The notes: generated from the letters alone by a model not told the origin. A DNA stretch of 58,054 bases from Bacillota bacterium (GCA_015059425.1 SVAM01000010.1:1-58054); one strand, 5' to 3'; positions 50,146 to 57,976 are shown, numbered from the stretch's first letter. A program made the numbers and translations.

Positions 50146-50724
50146 ATGAATAAGAATATAAAAAGATTATTACAAGGCCTATTATTTGTTTTGATAATTA
50201 TAGGTTTTATATATATTGGTAAACAAGATTTTACTAAAGAAATAGTAGACAACGAAAAGTTTGATTCAGAATATGTAAATGTAAATAGTGATAATGTATT
50301 TAAATATGTTAATGCTCAAGATGTTTATACAAAAATGAAGAATGGAAATATAATATTATTTATGGGGTTTCCAAGCAATAAATGGTCTGGATATTATGCT
50401 AATATTTTAAATCAGGCTGCTAAGGAATCTGGTATAAATGAAATATTATATTATGATTTTAAAACAGATAGAGATAATAAAAATGCTACATATCAAAGTA
50501 TAGTTTTAAAATTATCTAATTATGTTTCAACTTTAGATGATGGTACGCAAGATATTTTTGCACCAACTTTAGTTATAATTAAGAAAGGTAAAATAATTGC
50601 GTTTGATAATGAAACTGCAATAAATATTGGAAATATTAAACCTGATGATTATTGGAATGAATATAGAAGTGGAATTAAATTAAATAATTTTAAAACAATG
50701 TTTAATGAATATTTGAATAATTAG
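50146..50724 (+). CDS. Membrane-anchored thioredoxin-fold protein lacking the CxxC motif
   Basis: 192 aa from ATG 50146 (GGTGAATGAT ahead). N-terminal membrane helix (~6-24, LLQGLLFVLIIIGFIYIG). From ~60 a thioredoxin-like order: NGNIILFMGFPSNKWSGYYA (where the redox motif would be, GFPSNKWSG has no Cys), INEILYYDFKTD, and APTLVIIKKGKIIAFD (cis-Pro strand), then a C-terminal helix. The fold resembles that of the cysteine-containing protein at 5878, so this is probably a redox-dead paralogue acting as an adaptor (inference). Confidence 0.7.
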   Translation: MNKNIKRLLQGLLFVLIIIGFIYIGKQDFTKEIVDNEKFDSEYVNVNSDNVFKYVNAQDVYTKMKNGNIILFMGFPSNKWSGYYANILNQAAKESGINEILYYDFKTDRDNKNATYQSIVLKLSNYVSTLDDGTQDIFAPTLVIIKKGKIIAFDNETAINIGNIKPDDYWNEYRSGIKLNNFKTMFNEYLNN

Positions 50725-50735
50725 GAGTGATAATA

Positions 50736-51545
50736 GTGGATGATACAAGGAATGGAATAGTATATGGTGCTTTATTTCTTTTCTTTATAGTTATTTTAAT
50801 AGTAGGAGGTTATGTCTTAACAGTTAAAGTAACTAAAGAAGATAGTAGTGATAAAATTAATACAAATAATAATGAAAAAACTGAAGAAAATGTTGTAATA
50901 TCTGATAAGTATAAAATTGATAAAACGAAAGAATATATATATTTTGATAATATAGACAGTAAAAGTTTAGAACATGAAATAATATTTCAAGACATAATTA
51001 TTAATATAAATAGTAATGATGCTAAAAATTTGGAAACTAAATTAAATAATGATATGGCAGAGTTAAGAAAAACATATAAAAAAATAAGTGATCAAGAATT
51101 ATCAGAAGAAGATAAAGAAAGAATACTATATAAAGAAGATGATATATATAGTACATTATTTAAAAAATATACTAAATACTTTTATAAAAATTATACTTCA
51201 TTATTAGTTGATTCGTTTGATTATGATTGTTATAACGGTTCTACTTATAAAAATAGTATATCTTATGTATTTGATACTAATACTGGTAAGATTTTAACTA
51301 AAAAAGAAATACTGAATATATATAACAAAAATTTAGATAATTTAAAATTAAAAGTAGAAGAAGCATTAGAAAGTGAACAAACAGAAGTTGAAGGAACTAA
51401 TTTAATAGATATAACTTCAACAATAAATAGTTTTGATAATGATGATAATTATGCATTATATATAAATAAAAGTGGTTTTTTAGTAGTTAGTTTTCTTGTA
51501 AAAACTACACAAATTGATTATAATGATGTTATAATATTAAATTAA
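50736..51545 (+). CDS. Uncharacterised membrane-anchored protein, DUF4163/RsiV-like outer domain
   Basis: 269 aa from GTG 50736; AGGAGTGA is 5 bases upstream. One membrane helix (~6-28), an Asn/Lys/Glu linker, then a domain (~70-269) with YIYFDNIDSK, IIININSNDAKNLETKLNND and SYVFDTNTGKILTKKEIL, and an alternating-strand end. The order resembles the DUF4163/DUF3298 pair of PdaC/RsiV-type proteins, but this is by eye only. It lies 11 bases after the thioredoxin-like gene and ends 11 bases before frr. Confidence 0.6.
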   Translation: MDDTRNGIVYGALFLFFIVILIVGGYVLTVKVTKEDSSDKINTNNNEKTEENVVISDKYKIDKTKEYIYFDNIDSKSLEHEIIFQDIIININSNDAKNLETKLNNDMAELRKTYKKISDQELSEEDKERILYKEDDIYSTLFKKYTKYFYKNYTSLLVDSFDYDCYNGSTYKNSISYVFDTNTGKILTKKEILNIYNKNLDNLKLKVEEALESEQTEVEGTNLIDITSTINSFDNDDNYALYINKSGFLVVSFLVKTTQIDYNDVIILN

Positions 51546-51556
51546 GGAGGAATAAT

Positions 51557-52087
51557 ATGGATAATGCAGAATTAAAAATGCAAAAAACAATAGAAAGTTT
51601 AGAAACAAGATTATTAAATATTAGAGCGGGTAGAGCAAATCCTGCGATGTTAAATGGTATTAATGCTGTTTATTATGGCACACCAACACCAATTCAATCA
51701 TTAGCAAATATAACAGTGCCAGAAGCAAGAAGTTTAATGATTAAACCATTTGATAGAAGTACATTAAAAGATATAGAAAGAGCTATTAACGAGGCTAATT
51801 TAGGTATTACACCTGTAAATAATGGAGAAATGATTATTTTAACTGTTCCAGAACTTACAGAAGAAAAAAGAAGAGATTATGTTAAACAAGCTAAAGCTAC
51901 ATGTGAAGAAGCTAGAGTAGCGCTTCGTAATATTAGACAAGATGCTAATAATGAAATTAAAAAATCAGAAATGCCTGAAGATGAACAAAAAATGTATTTA
52001 GAAGAAATACAAGACTTAATTAATACATATAATAAAAAGATAGATGATATTTTTAAAGATAAAGAAACAGAATTAATGAGGGTTTAA
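51557..52087 (+). CDS. frr: Ribosome recycling factor
   Basis: 176 aa, slightly shorter than the usual 185. LETRLLNIRAGRANPAMLNG (~14-33), YYGTPTPIQSLANITVPEAR (~38-57), IKPFDRSTLKDIERAI, LTEEKRRDYVKQAK and VALRNIRQDANNEIKK are all diagnostic. With EF-G it splits post-termination ribosomes. In most Bacillota it follows pyrH; here two envelope-protein genes stand in that place. AAGGAGGAAT precedes the ATG. Confidence 0.97.
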   Translation: MDNAELKMQKTIESLETRLLNIRAGRANPAMLNGINAVYYGTPTPIQSLANITVPEARSLMIKPFDRSTLKDIERAINEANLGITPVNNGEMIILTVPELTEEKRRDYVKQAKATCEEARVALRNIRQDANNEIKKSEMPEDEQKMYLEEIQDLINTYNKKIDDIFKDKETELMRV

Positions 52088-52088
52088 T

Positions 52089-53249
52089 ATGGAAAAGAAA
52101 ACTAAAGGTATTGATAATAAAGAAGTAAATGACGTAGTTACACTTGCAAAAAAAATATTAAAAATATTATATGTTGTAATGATTGCAGCTATTATATTAT
52201 TTGGAACAATTATTTTAAAGCAATTAAATATTTGGAATCTTCTTTTAACGTTCCTTAAAGTTTTATCGCCATTATTTATTGGTTTTGTTATTGCTTGGTT
52301 ATTTAATCCGTTAGTAAAAAAATTAAATAATAAAGGCATTCCAAGAATATGGGGTAGCTTATTAGTATATGCTATATTCTTATTTCTTATATATTTATTT
52401 TTAAGAGTTTTAATACCTACTTTTTATACTCAAATTAATGATTTAATTGGGATGTTACCAGCGATATTTGATAAATTTAAAGTAGTTGCTACTAATTTTA
52501 TTGATCAAATAGCAATTAGTGGGATAGATTTAACAACATTTAAAGATAATTTGTTTAATGGCACAAATGATATTTTAATTAATTTTACTAATTCGCTTCC
52601 TAACTCAATTATGAATATTTTAGGTAGTTTATTTTCTGGGTTGGGAACTATTTTAATAAGTTTGGTAGTTGGACTTTATATGTTATTTGATTTTGATGCA
52701 ATTACTAAACATTTTATAAAATTAGTGCCAAATAAAAATAAATATGAAATAGAAGTACTAATTACTGATATTGGTAAGGAAGTTAGAAAAACTGTTAGTG
52801 GCACATTATTAGTAGCTTTAATGGTATTTATATGCGATACAATTGGTTTTGCTATAGTGGGATTAAATGCTCCATTGTTATTTGGTGCATTATGTGGTTT
52901 AACTGATTTAATACCTTATGTTGGACCATATATAGGTGGAGCTGCCGCAGTTATAGTAGCATTTTCTCAAGGTACAATTACAGGAGTAGCAGTATTAATT
53001 GTTTGCATAATTGTACAATTAATTGAAAATTATATTTTACAACCTGTAGTTATGAGTAAAACTACTAAATTACATCCCGTAACTATAATGATAGGGTTAT
53101 TGGTTTTTGGCCATTTCTTTGGTATCTTAGGAATGATTATTGCAACACCTTGTATTGCTTTATTAAAAGTTATATTTAGATTTATAGTTAAAAAATATGA
53201 TTTATTTAAAAATGATGAAGTTTTTATTAAAGAAGTATTAGAAGATTAG
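52089..53249 (+). CDS. AI-2E family transporter (PerM-type)
   Basis: 386 aa with about eight membrane segments: two near residues 25-75, one at ~85-110, a polar insertion (~115-185), and four or five more from ~195 to 365. Typical words are LSPLFIGFVIAWLFNPLVKK (~58-77), LIPYVGPYIGG (~275-285) and QLIENYILQPVVMSKTTKLH (~310-329). The family includes exporters of autoinducer-2 as well as Na+/H+ antiporters, so the substrate is unknown. Only one base separates it from frr. Confidence 0.9.
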   Translation: MEKKTKGIDNKEVNDVVTLAKKILKILYVVMIAAIILFGTIILKQLNIWNLLLTFLKVLSPLFIGFVIAWLFNPLVKKLNNKGIPRIWGSLLVYAIFLFLIYLFLRVLIPTFYTQINDLIGMLPAIFDKFKVVATNFIDQIAISGIDLTTFKDNLFNGTNDILINFTNSLPNSIMNILGSLFSGLGTILISLVVGLYMLFDFDAITKHFIKLVPNKNKYEIEVLITDIGKEVRKTVSGTLLVALMVFICDTIGFAIVGLNAPLLFGALCGLTDLIPYVGPYIGGAAAVIVAFSQGTITGVAVLIVCIIVQLIENYILQPVVMSKTTKLHPVTIMIGLLVFGHFFGILGMIIATPCIALLKVIFRFIVKKYDLFKNDEVFIKEVLED

Positions 53250-53276
53250 AATGTTTTATACATTCTTTTTTTTTTA
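53248..53276 (+). terminator. Intrinsic terminator after AI-2E gene
   Basis: AGAATG / CATTCT stem with T9 run; lies against the end of the minus-strand regulator. Confidence 0.75.
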
Positions 53277-53726
53277 AGCAATTTCTTTTTTTAAACTTTT
53301 GCCACATAAATAATCAATAGATATATTAAATTTTTTAGCGAATAAATATAGATATAAAATATTTACAGTTGAAGCATCTTTTTCATATTTAATAATCGAA
53401 TATACTGATGTATTAAATTCTTTTGCTAGATCTTTTTGAGTTAATCTATGTAATCTTCTAAAATATCTTAAACTAAATTTTAAATATTTATAATCAATAC
53501 TTCTTCTAAAATTATTAGTTATATTTTTTTTACTAACATTTAATAAATAATTTAAAGATATGTTATAATAGTTACTTAAAAAATTTAATTCTTCTAATTT
53601 CATAGGTAATATTCCTGCTTCATACATTTTATAAGTTGATAAACCAATATTAAGTAAGTCTGCCATATCTTTCTGGGTTAAATTATTTTTGGTTCTAAAA
53701 CTTGCTAAAATTACATTGTTTTGCAT
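53274..53726 (-). CDS. XRE-family regulator with two HTH domains, beside the peptide-export operon
   Basis: 150 aa from ATG 53726, chosen because GAAAGGAGAATAAT lies directly upstream; the longer frame reaches into the promoter region. Two Cro/C1 HTH units: ~8-62 (LTQKDMADLLNIGLSTYKMY) and ~88-140 (LTQKDLAKEFNTSVYSIIKY), each followed by a YNIS/FNIS-type segment (NISLNYLLN, NISIDYLCG). Same double-HTH layout as the protein at 7633, so they are paralogues. It is divergent from the C39-type exporter across 154 bases and is the likely regulator of peptide production (inference). Confidence 0.85.
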   Translation of the reverse strand: MQNNVILASFRTKNNLTQKDMADLLNIGLSTYKMYEAGILPMKLEELNFLSNYYNISLNYLLNVSKKNITNNFRRSIDYKYLKFSLRYFRRLHRLTQKDLAKEFNTSVYSIIKYEKDASTVNILYLYLFAKKFNISIDYLCGKSLKKEIA

Positions 53727-53880
53727 ATTATTCTCCTTTCTTGAGTTGTTAGTATACATAAAAAAAATAAAAACTTTGTCGATTGATGTCACAGAACTTG
53801 ATAATCTTGGCCTAAATGTCAAAATTGCTAGTTTTTTCTTTTAAAATATGCGATAAATAAAGCGAAGGGAGAAAAAATAA

Positions 53881-55938
53881 ATGGCAAAAATTAATGTAAT
53901 AAAACAGCAAGATTTAAAAGATTGTGGAGCATGTTCATTAGCTTGTATCATTGATTATTATGATGGGTATGTTCCTCTTGAAAAAATAAGAGAAGATACA
54001 TGCACAAATTTAACTGGGACTACAGCATATCATTTAATTACATGTGCAGAAAGTTATGGATTTGATGCAATGGGTGTTAAAGCAAAAAGTTTAGATGATG
54101 AAAATATATATTTACCTGCTATAGCTCACGTTGTATTAAATAATGGTCTTAACCATTTCGTAGTTATTTATAAAATAAATAAAAATTATGTATGGTTAAT
54201 GGACCCTGCTAGAGGAAAAGTGAAATTATCAAGAAACGAATTTTTGGCTATTTGGGATAATGTATTAATACTAATGACGCCAAAAGGATCAATAATTCAC
54301 TATGACAAAAAAATAACTATTATCTCTTTATTACTTAAACTAATTTCAAAAAATAAAGGTATTTTTACTAAAATCTGTTTAATAAATATTCTATTAACGT
54401 TTTTAACTATATTAGGTAGTTTTTATTTCCAAGTAGCAATTTCTTCAGTAGAAAAAGGACATGACACTAACTTATTAAAAATAATAATAGTATTATTTTT
54501 AATAATATTTTTATTCAAAGTATTAATTAGTTACATTAAAAATTATTATATAAATTATTTTCATAAAAATCTTGATGCTGAATTATTTGTTGATTTTATT
54601 AAACATATATTTAATCTTCCTTTAAAGTTTATGCAAAATCGAACTACTGGTGAAATAGTTTCACGGGTTCAAGAATTAAGTGAAATAAAAGATTTGTTAT
54701 CGGAGTTTTTTACTAATATTCTTTTAAATTCGATTTTGATAATAGCTTCGATAGTTGCTCTTTATATTATAAATGATAATTTGTTTTTAATTCTTTGTTT
54801 AATAATTATTATTTATATAATAATTGGTATTTTATTTAGTAAAGTAATTTATAAAAAAGTAAAAGAAAGTCTAGAGGTAGCAACCGAATTTAATTCACAT
54901 CTAGTAGAAAATATAGAAATGAATAATAGTATTAAAAATTTAAACTTATCAAACAAGTTTATGAATAACTTAGAAAACAAACTTATATTAATGTTAAAAT
55001 GCAATTTTAATTTAACTAATATATTAAATGAAATAGAATTTTTAAAAAATTTTATTTATGAAATTGGTTTATTTATAGTTATGACTTTTGGAATAATACT
55101 AGTTTATAAAAACAACCTAGATATCTTAAGTTTAGTAACATTTAATAGTATTATGTTATATTTATTTAATCCTATCAAAGAAATAATAGACTTAATTCCA
55201 AAGTATAATTATATTAAAGCATCTTTTAATAAAATAACCGAATTTATTAATATAGAAATAGATAATTTTAATAACGGATTAAAAAATATAGGAAATCCTT
55301 TAATTGAATTTAAAAATGTAAGCTATTCTTATAATAAATATAAAAATGTTTTAACTAATGTTAATTTTTTAATAGAACCAAATAAAAAAGTTTTAATAAC
55401 TGGTAATTCAGGAAAAGGTAAAAGCACTATTTGTAAATTATTATATGGATATATTAGGGAATATAAAGGAATAATTAAACTTAATAATACGAGTGAACAT
55501 GATTATAGTTTAGAGGCATTAAGAACTAATATAGTATATATTAATCAAACAGAAAAACTATTTACAGGAACTATTAAAGAAAATATAATTTGTTTTAGAG
55601 ACATACCCGAAAGTGATTTTTTAGATATAGTTAAAATATGTAAATTAGAAGATATTGTAAGTAATAGACCAAATAGATATAACACAATGATTAATGCTTC
55701 TATAAATAATTTAAGCGGAGGCGAAAAACAAAGAATAATACTTGCCAGAGGATTACTCAAAAAAGCTAAGATTATAATAATTGATGAAGCATTAAGCGAA
55801 GTAAATCTAAGTTTAGAAAAAGAAATAATAGATAATATAAAAGAACATTTTCAAAAAAGTACTTTAATTTATATTTCTCATAAAAATGTTAATGATAAAT
55901 TTGAAAAGATTATAAATATAGGTGATATAAATGAGTGA
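53881..55938 (+). CDS. Peptidase-containing (C39) ABC exporter for double-glycine peptides
   Basis: 685 aa. C39 peptidase ~5-130: Q10, catalytic Cys15 in QDLKDCGACSLACI, His92 in GLNHFVVIYK and Asp108 in LMDPARGK. Membrane domain ~155-440 with five to six helices. ATPase ~470-685: Walker A GNSGKGKST (~505), signature NLSGGEKQRIILARG (~609) and Walker B IIIIDEALSE (~630). All residues needed for leader cleavage and transport are present. It cuts after Gly-Gly and exports the peptide. Three peptides with such leaders lie just downstream. GAAGGGAG precedes the ATG. The transport accessory gene overlaps its end by 8 bases. Confidence 0.95.
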   Translation: MAKINVIKQQDLKDCGACSLACIIDYYDGYVPLEKIREDTCTNLTGTTAYHLITCAESYGFDAMGVKAKSLDDENIYLPAIAHVVLNNGLNHFVVIYKINKNYVWLMDPARGKVKLSRNEFLAIWDNVLILMTPKGSIIHYDKKITIISLLLKLISKNKGIFTKICLINILLTFLTILGSFYFQVAISSVEKGHDTNLLKIIIVLFLIIFLFKVLISYIKNYYINYFHKNLDAELFVDFIKHIFNLPLKFMQNRTTGEIVSRVQELSEIKDLLSEFFTNILLNSILIIASIVALYIINDNLFLILCLIIIIYIIIGILFSKVIYKKVKESLEVATEFNSHLVENIEMNNSIKNLNLSNKFMNNLENKLILMLKCNFNLTNILNEIEFLKNFIYEIGLFIVMTFGIILVYKNNLDILSLVTFNSIMLYLFNPIKEIIDLIPKYNYIKASFNKITEFINIEIDNFNNGLKNIGNPLIEFKNVSYSYNKYKNVLTNVNFLIEPNKKVLITGNSGKGKSTICKLLYGYIREYKGIIKLNNTSEHDYSLEALRTNIVYINQTEKLFTGTIKENIICFRDIPESDFLDIVKICKLEDIVSNRPNRYNTMINASINNLSGGEKQRIILARGLLKKAKIIIIDEALSEVNLSLEKEIIDNIKEHFQKSTLIYISHKNVNDKFEKIINIGDINE

Positions 55939-56341
55939 TATTTACAATAATAAAGAAGCATTTATAAAATTAAAACCCAAAGGTTTATTTACGGTATTTA
56001 TATTTTTAACTATAATATTATTTGCATTATTTATAAGTACTTTTAAAATTAAAATATATGACAACTATCAAGCTAGAGGATATGTTAATAATGATGGAAT
56101 AACACTAATTACAACTTTTATTCCAACAAATATTAATGTAGAAAAAATTCAAATTAATAATAAAAATATTGATTATGAAATTATAGAAAATGAAGTAATA
56201 ATAGATGAAGAAAACTATTTAAGCTATTTAAAAGTAGTTTTAAAAACCGACACTTCTTATGAAAATAAAAGTATAGTCAGTATAAATTTTTATTATAATA
56301 AACAAAGATTAATAGAAAAAATAAAAGAAAAAATGTTTTAG
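55931..56341 (+). CDS. Small HlyD-like accessory/membrane protein of the exporter
   Basis: 136 aa. One membrane helix (~18-38, GLFTVFIFLTIILFALFIS), then a beta-rich part (~45-118: YQARGYVNNDGITLITTFIP, INVEKIQINNKNIDYEII) and a basic tail. The position, directly after a C39 exporter with overlapping frames, is where an HlyD/LcnD-type adaptor (usually 400+ aa) is found. The N-terminal helix and the first beta-barrel-like strands fit, but the coiled-coil hairpin is absent. It may be a minimal adaptor, or an immunity protein. Confidence 0.6.
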   Translation: MSDIYNNKEAFIKLKPKGLFTVFIFLTIILFALFISTFKIKIYDNYQARGYVNNDGITLITTFIPTNINVEKIQINNKNIDYEIIENEVIIDEENYLSYLKVVLKTDTSYENKSIVSINFYYNKQRLIEKIKEKMF

Positions 56342-56355
56342 AAAAGGAAGAAAGA

Positions 56356-56487
56356 ATGGAAAAAATAAGTAGAGAAAATTTAATTTTATGTGAAGGTGGT
56401 TCTTTATTTAATTCTTTTACTAGAGTACTTAAAAATATAATAGGAATTATTGTATTAAATACTTTATATAGAAAGGTAGTTAAATAA
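56356..56487 (+). CDS. Double-glycine leader peptide 1 (putative bacteriocin/pheromone precursor)
   Basis: 43 aa, too short for routine ORF calling. Leader MEKISRENLILCEGG with the classical pattern (Leu, Glu/Asn, Leu/Ile and GG), then a 28-residue mature part SLFNSFTRVLKNIIGIIVLN, ending TLYRKVVK: cationic and amphipathic. GGAAGAAAG ahead of ATG 56356. It lies 14 bases after the accessory gene. The stop overlaps the start of peptide 2 (TAATG), so translation is coupled. Confidence 0.75.
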   Translation: MEKISRENLILCEGGSLFNSFTRVLKNIIGIIVLNTLYRKVVK

Positions 56488-56621
56488 TGACAAATTTATC
56501 AAATGAAGAATTATCAAATATAATCGGAGGGATATCCAAAACTTTACTAGTAGGGCTAGGTTTTGGTTTAACATTTGTAGTATCAATTATTTACGGGTTT
56601 ATTTATCCGAATAAATGCTAG
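56487..56621 (+). CDS. Double-glycine leader peptide 2
   Basis: 44 aa. Leader MTNLSNEELSNIIGG is a textbook ComC/class II bacteriocin leader (LSxxELxxIxGG). The mature 29-residue part ISKTLLVGLGFGLTFVVSII continues to YGFIYPNKC: very hydrophobic, Gly-rich, with a single terminal Cys. It would be membrane-active or could insert in the membrane. Its start shares one base with the stop of peptide 1. Confidence 0.78.
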   Translation: MTNLSNEELSNIIGGISKTLLVGLGFGLTFVVSIIYGFIYPNKC

Positions 56622-56629
56622 GAGGGAAT

Positions 56630-56785
56630 ATGAAATTAAAAAAAGAAGATTTATTAATGGTTGTAGGAGGATCTATAACCGCAACTTTCTTAAATTCTAT
56701 AGCTAGACTACTTACTACAGTAATAGATGTTGGCAAAATGATTGGCTCATCACTTAGAAGAATATCACATAAAAATTATTGTTAA
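56630..56785 (+). CDS. Double-glycine leader peptide 3
   Basis: 51 aa. Leader MKLKKEDLLMVVGG, then a 37-residue mature part SITATFLNSIARLLTTVIDV, then GKMIGSSLRRISHKNYC: amphipathic, cationic near the C-terminus, one Cys at the end. GGAGGGAAT is an excellent ribosome binding site. Its mature start (S-I-T-A-T-F) resembles that of peptide 1 (S-L-F-N-S-F). Last gene before the operon terminator. Confidence 0.75.
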   Translation: MKLKKEDLLMVVGGSITATFLNSIARLLTTVIDVGKMIGSSLRRISHKNYC

Positions 56786-56786
56786 G

Positions 56787-56817
56787 AAAAAGGGTTTAAA
56801 TAGAACCCTTTTTTTGA
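56787..56817 (+). terminator. Terminator of peptide-export operon
   Basis: AAAAAGGGTT / AACCCTTTTT stem with a 7-nt loop and T7 run. Confidence 0.85.
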
Positions 56818-56823
56818 TATAAT
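56815..56823 (+). promoter_or_regulatory. Extended -10 promoter of small membrane protein gene
   Basis: TGA-TATAAT at 56815-56823, TTTAAA 17 nt upstream lies in the terminator loop; GGTGAT precedes ATG 56839. Confidence 0.45.
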
Positions 56824-56838
56824 TAATATGGTGATAAA

Positions 56839-57048
56839 ATGAAAAAATATGGTTTTGCATCAATGTATATGGTTTACTCTATGTTTATAATATTTATTAT
56901 TATGATGTTTTCAGTATTAATGATAAATAATTATAAAAAGACTTTTTTAAATTTATTAAAAAATGATATTAAAGAAAATTTAATGAATTATAAATTAGAA
57001 AAAAATGGAATAAAAATTGAGGAAAATGAGGAAGAAATTATAGAATAA
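56839..57048 (+). CDS. Small membrane protein, pilin-leader-like
   Basis: 69 aa. MKKYGFASMYMVYSMFIIFI has a basic start, a Gly-Phe pair and a long hydrophobic helix (~8-30), as in class III or ComG-type prepilins, but no Glu at +5. The C-terminal half is charged (NYKKTFLNLLKNDIKEN ... EENEEEIIE). It has its own weak promoter after the peptide operon terminator. No named family; function unknown. Confidence 0.55.
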   Translation: MKKYGFASMYMVYSMFIIFIIMMFSVLMINNYKKTFLNLLKNDIKENLMNYKLEKNGIKIEENEEEIIE

Positions 57049-57061
57049 TGCTTTAATTTAC

Positions 57062-57090
57062 TTGATATTAAAAAATATTGGTGTTATACT
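57062..57090 (+). promoter_or_regulatory. Promoter of rpsU-yqeY
   Basis: TTGATA (57062-57067), 17 nt, TATACT (57085-57090); GGGAGGGAAT before ATG 57123. Confidence 0.75.
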
Positions 57091-57122
57091 ATAAAGCGAT
57101 GTATGAAGGGAGGGAATTATAA

Positions 57123-57308
57123 ATGACTAAAGTTGTAGTTCAAAATGGAAACGTTGATGGTGCATTAAAGAAATTTAAAGCAAAAGTTGCTCGTAGCGGT
57201 GTCCCTTCTGAGTTAAAGAAAAGAAAACATTACGAAAAACCTGGCGTACGTAGAAGAAATGAAAAGAAAGAACAATTAAGAAACGCTAAGAAAAATAGAA
57301 ATTATTAA
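57123..57308 (+). CDS. rpsU: 30S ribosomal protein S21
   Basis: 61 aa. VVVQNGNVDGALKKFKAKVA (~4-23), SGVPSELKKRKHYEKPGVRR (~25-44, with the invariant H-Y-E-K-P) and a basic tail: standard bacterial S21, absent from some reduced lineages. It is followed after 12 bases by yqeY, the common Bacillota pair. Confidence 0.96.
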   Translation: MTKVVVQNGNVDGALKKFKAKVARSGVPSELKKRKHYEKPGVRRRNEKKEQLRNAKKNRNY

Positions 57309-57320
57309 GGGGAATAAATA

Positions 57321-57755
57321 ATGAATGATAAAATAGCAATAGAACTTAAAGATGCTATGAAAAGCGGCGATAAGTTTAAATTATCAGTATTAAGAATGTT
57401 AAAAAGTGCTATACAACTTGAAAGTATTAGTAAAAAACATGACTTAACTGATGAAGAAGTTATTGCAGTTATAAAAAAACAAGTTAAAACTAGAAAAGAC
57501 AGTATTACGGAATTCGAAAAATATAATAGACTTGATGAAGTTGAAAAATTACAACAAGAAATAGAAATATTGAATGTTTATTTACCAGAAGAAATGACTG
57601 AAGAAGAAATTACTAAAGTTATTGATGAAGTATTTGATATTGTTAAACCAACAAGTATGAAAGACATGGGTTTAATAATGAAAGAATTAAATGGAAAATT
57701 AACTAATGCTGATATGTCTTTAGTAAGTAAACTTGTAAAAGAAAGATTAAGTTAG
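57321..57755 (+). CDS. yqeY: GatB/YqeY domain protein
   Basis: 144 aa. Landmarks: AMKSGDKFKLSVLRMLKSAI (~13-32), VIKKQVKTRKDSITEFEK (~50-67), EIEILNVYLPEEMTEEEI (~79-96) and MGLIMKELNGKL near the end: the stand-alone YqeY form of the GatB C-terminal domain, predicted to bind tRNA. Usually linked to rpsU, as here. Exact function unknown. AAGGGGAAT precedes the ATG. Confidence 0.94.
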   Translation: MNDKIAIELKDAMKSGDKFKLSVLRMLKSAIQLESISKKHDLTDEEVIAVIKKQVKTRKDSITEFEKYNRLDEVEKLQQEIEILNVYLPEEMTEEEITKVIDEVFDIVKPTSMKDMGLIMKELNGKLTNADMSLVSKLVKERLS

Positions 57756-57780
57756 AATAGTGTAAAAACTATTCTTTTAT
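57754..57780 (+). terminator. Intrinsic terminator after yqeY
   Basis: AGAATAGT / ACTATTCT stem, 6-nt loop, TTTTAT tail; overlaps the stop codon. Confidence 0.8.
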
Positions 57781-57781
57781 A

Positions 57782-57810
57782 TTGTCAAAATATTAATAAT
57801 ATTGTATACT
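57782..57810 (+). promoter_or_regulatory. Promoter upstream of G10-interrupted ORF
   Basis: TTGTCA (57782-57787), 17 nt, TATACT (57805-57810). GGAAGGAAG ribosome binding site before ATG 57841. Confidence 0.75.
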
Positions 57811-57840
57811 GATAGTAATGATAGGAAGGAAGTTTAAGAA

Positions 57841-57976
57841 ATGAAAGAATTATTTAAGAACTTCCCAACAGTTGCCGAAAAAGCTTCTGGGGGGGGGGTT
57901 ATTTAAGTTAATAAGCCCAGAATTAAATAGGCAAAACAACTTTAAGTTACCTTTAGTAGTAGAGGTGACAAAATGA
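57841..57976 (+). pseudogene. Short ORF out of frame at a G10 tract (phase-variable or sequencing error)
   Basis: With ten Gs (57889-57898) the frame gives MKELFKNFPTVAEKASGGGV, I and stop: 21 aa. With nine Gs it runs on as LFKLISPELNRQNNFKLPLV, then VEVTK, a 44-aa peptide whose TGA (57974-57976) overlaps the ATG of the next gene (ATGA). That makes the nine-G frame the likely real one. Eight or eleven Gs give an early stop too. The function of the peptide is unknown. Confidence 0.55.
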
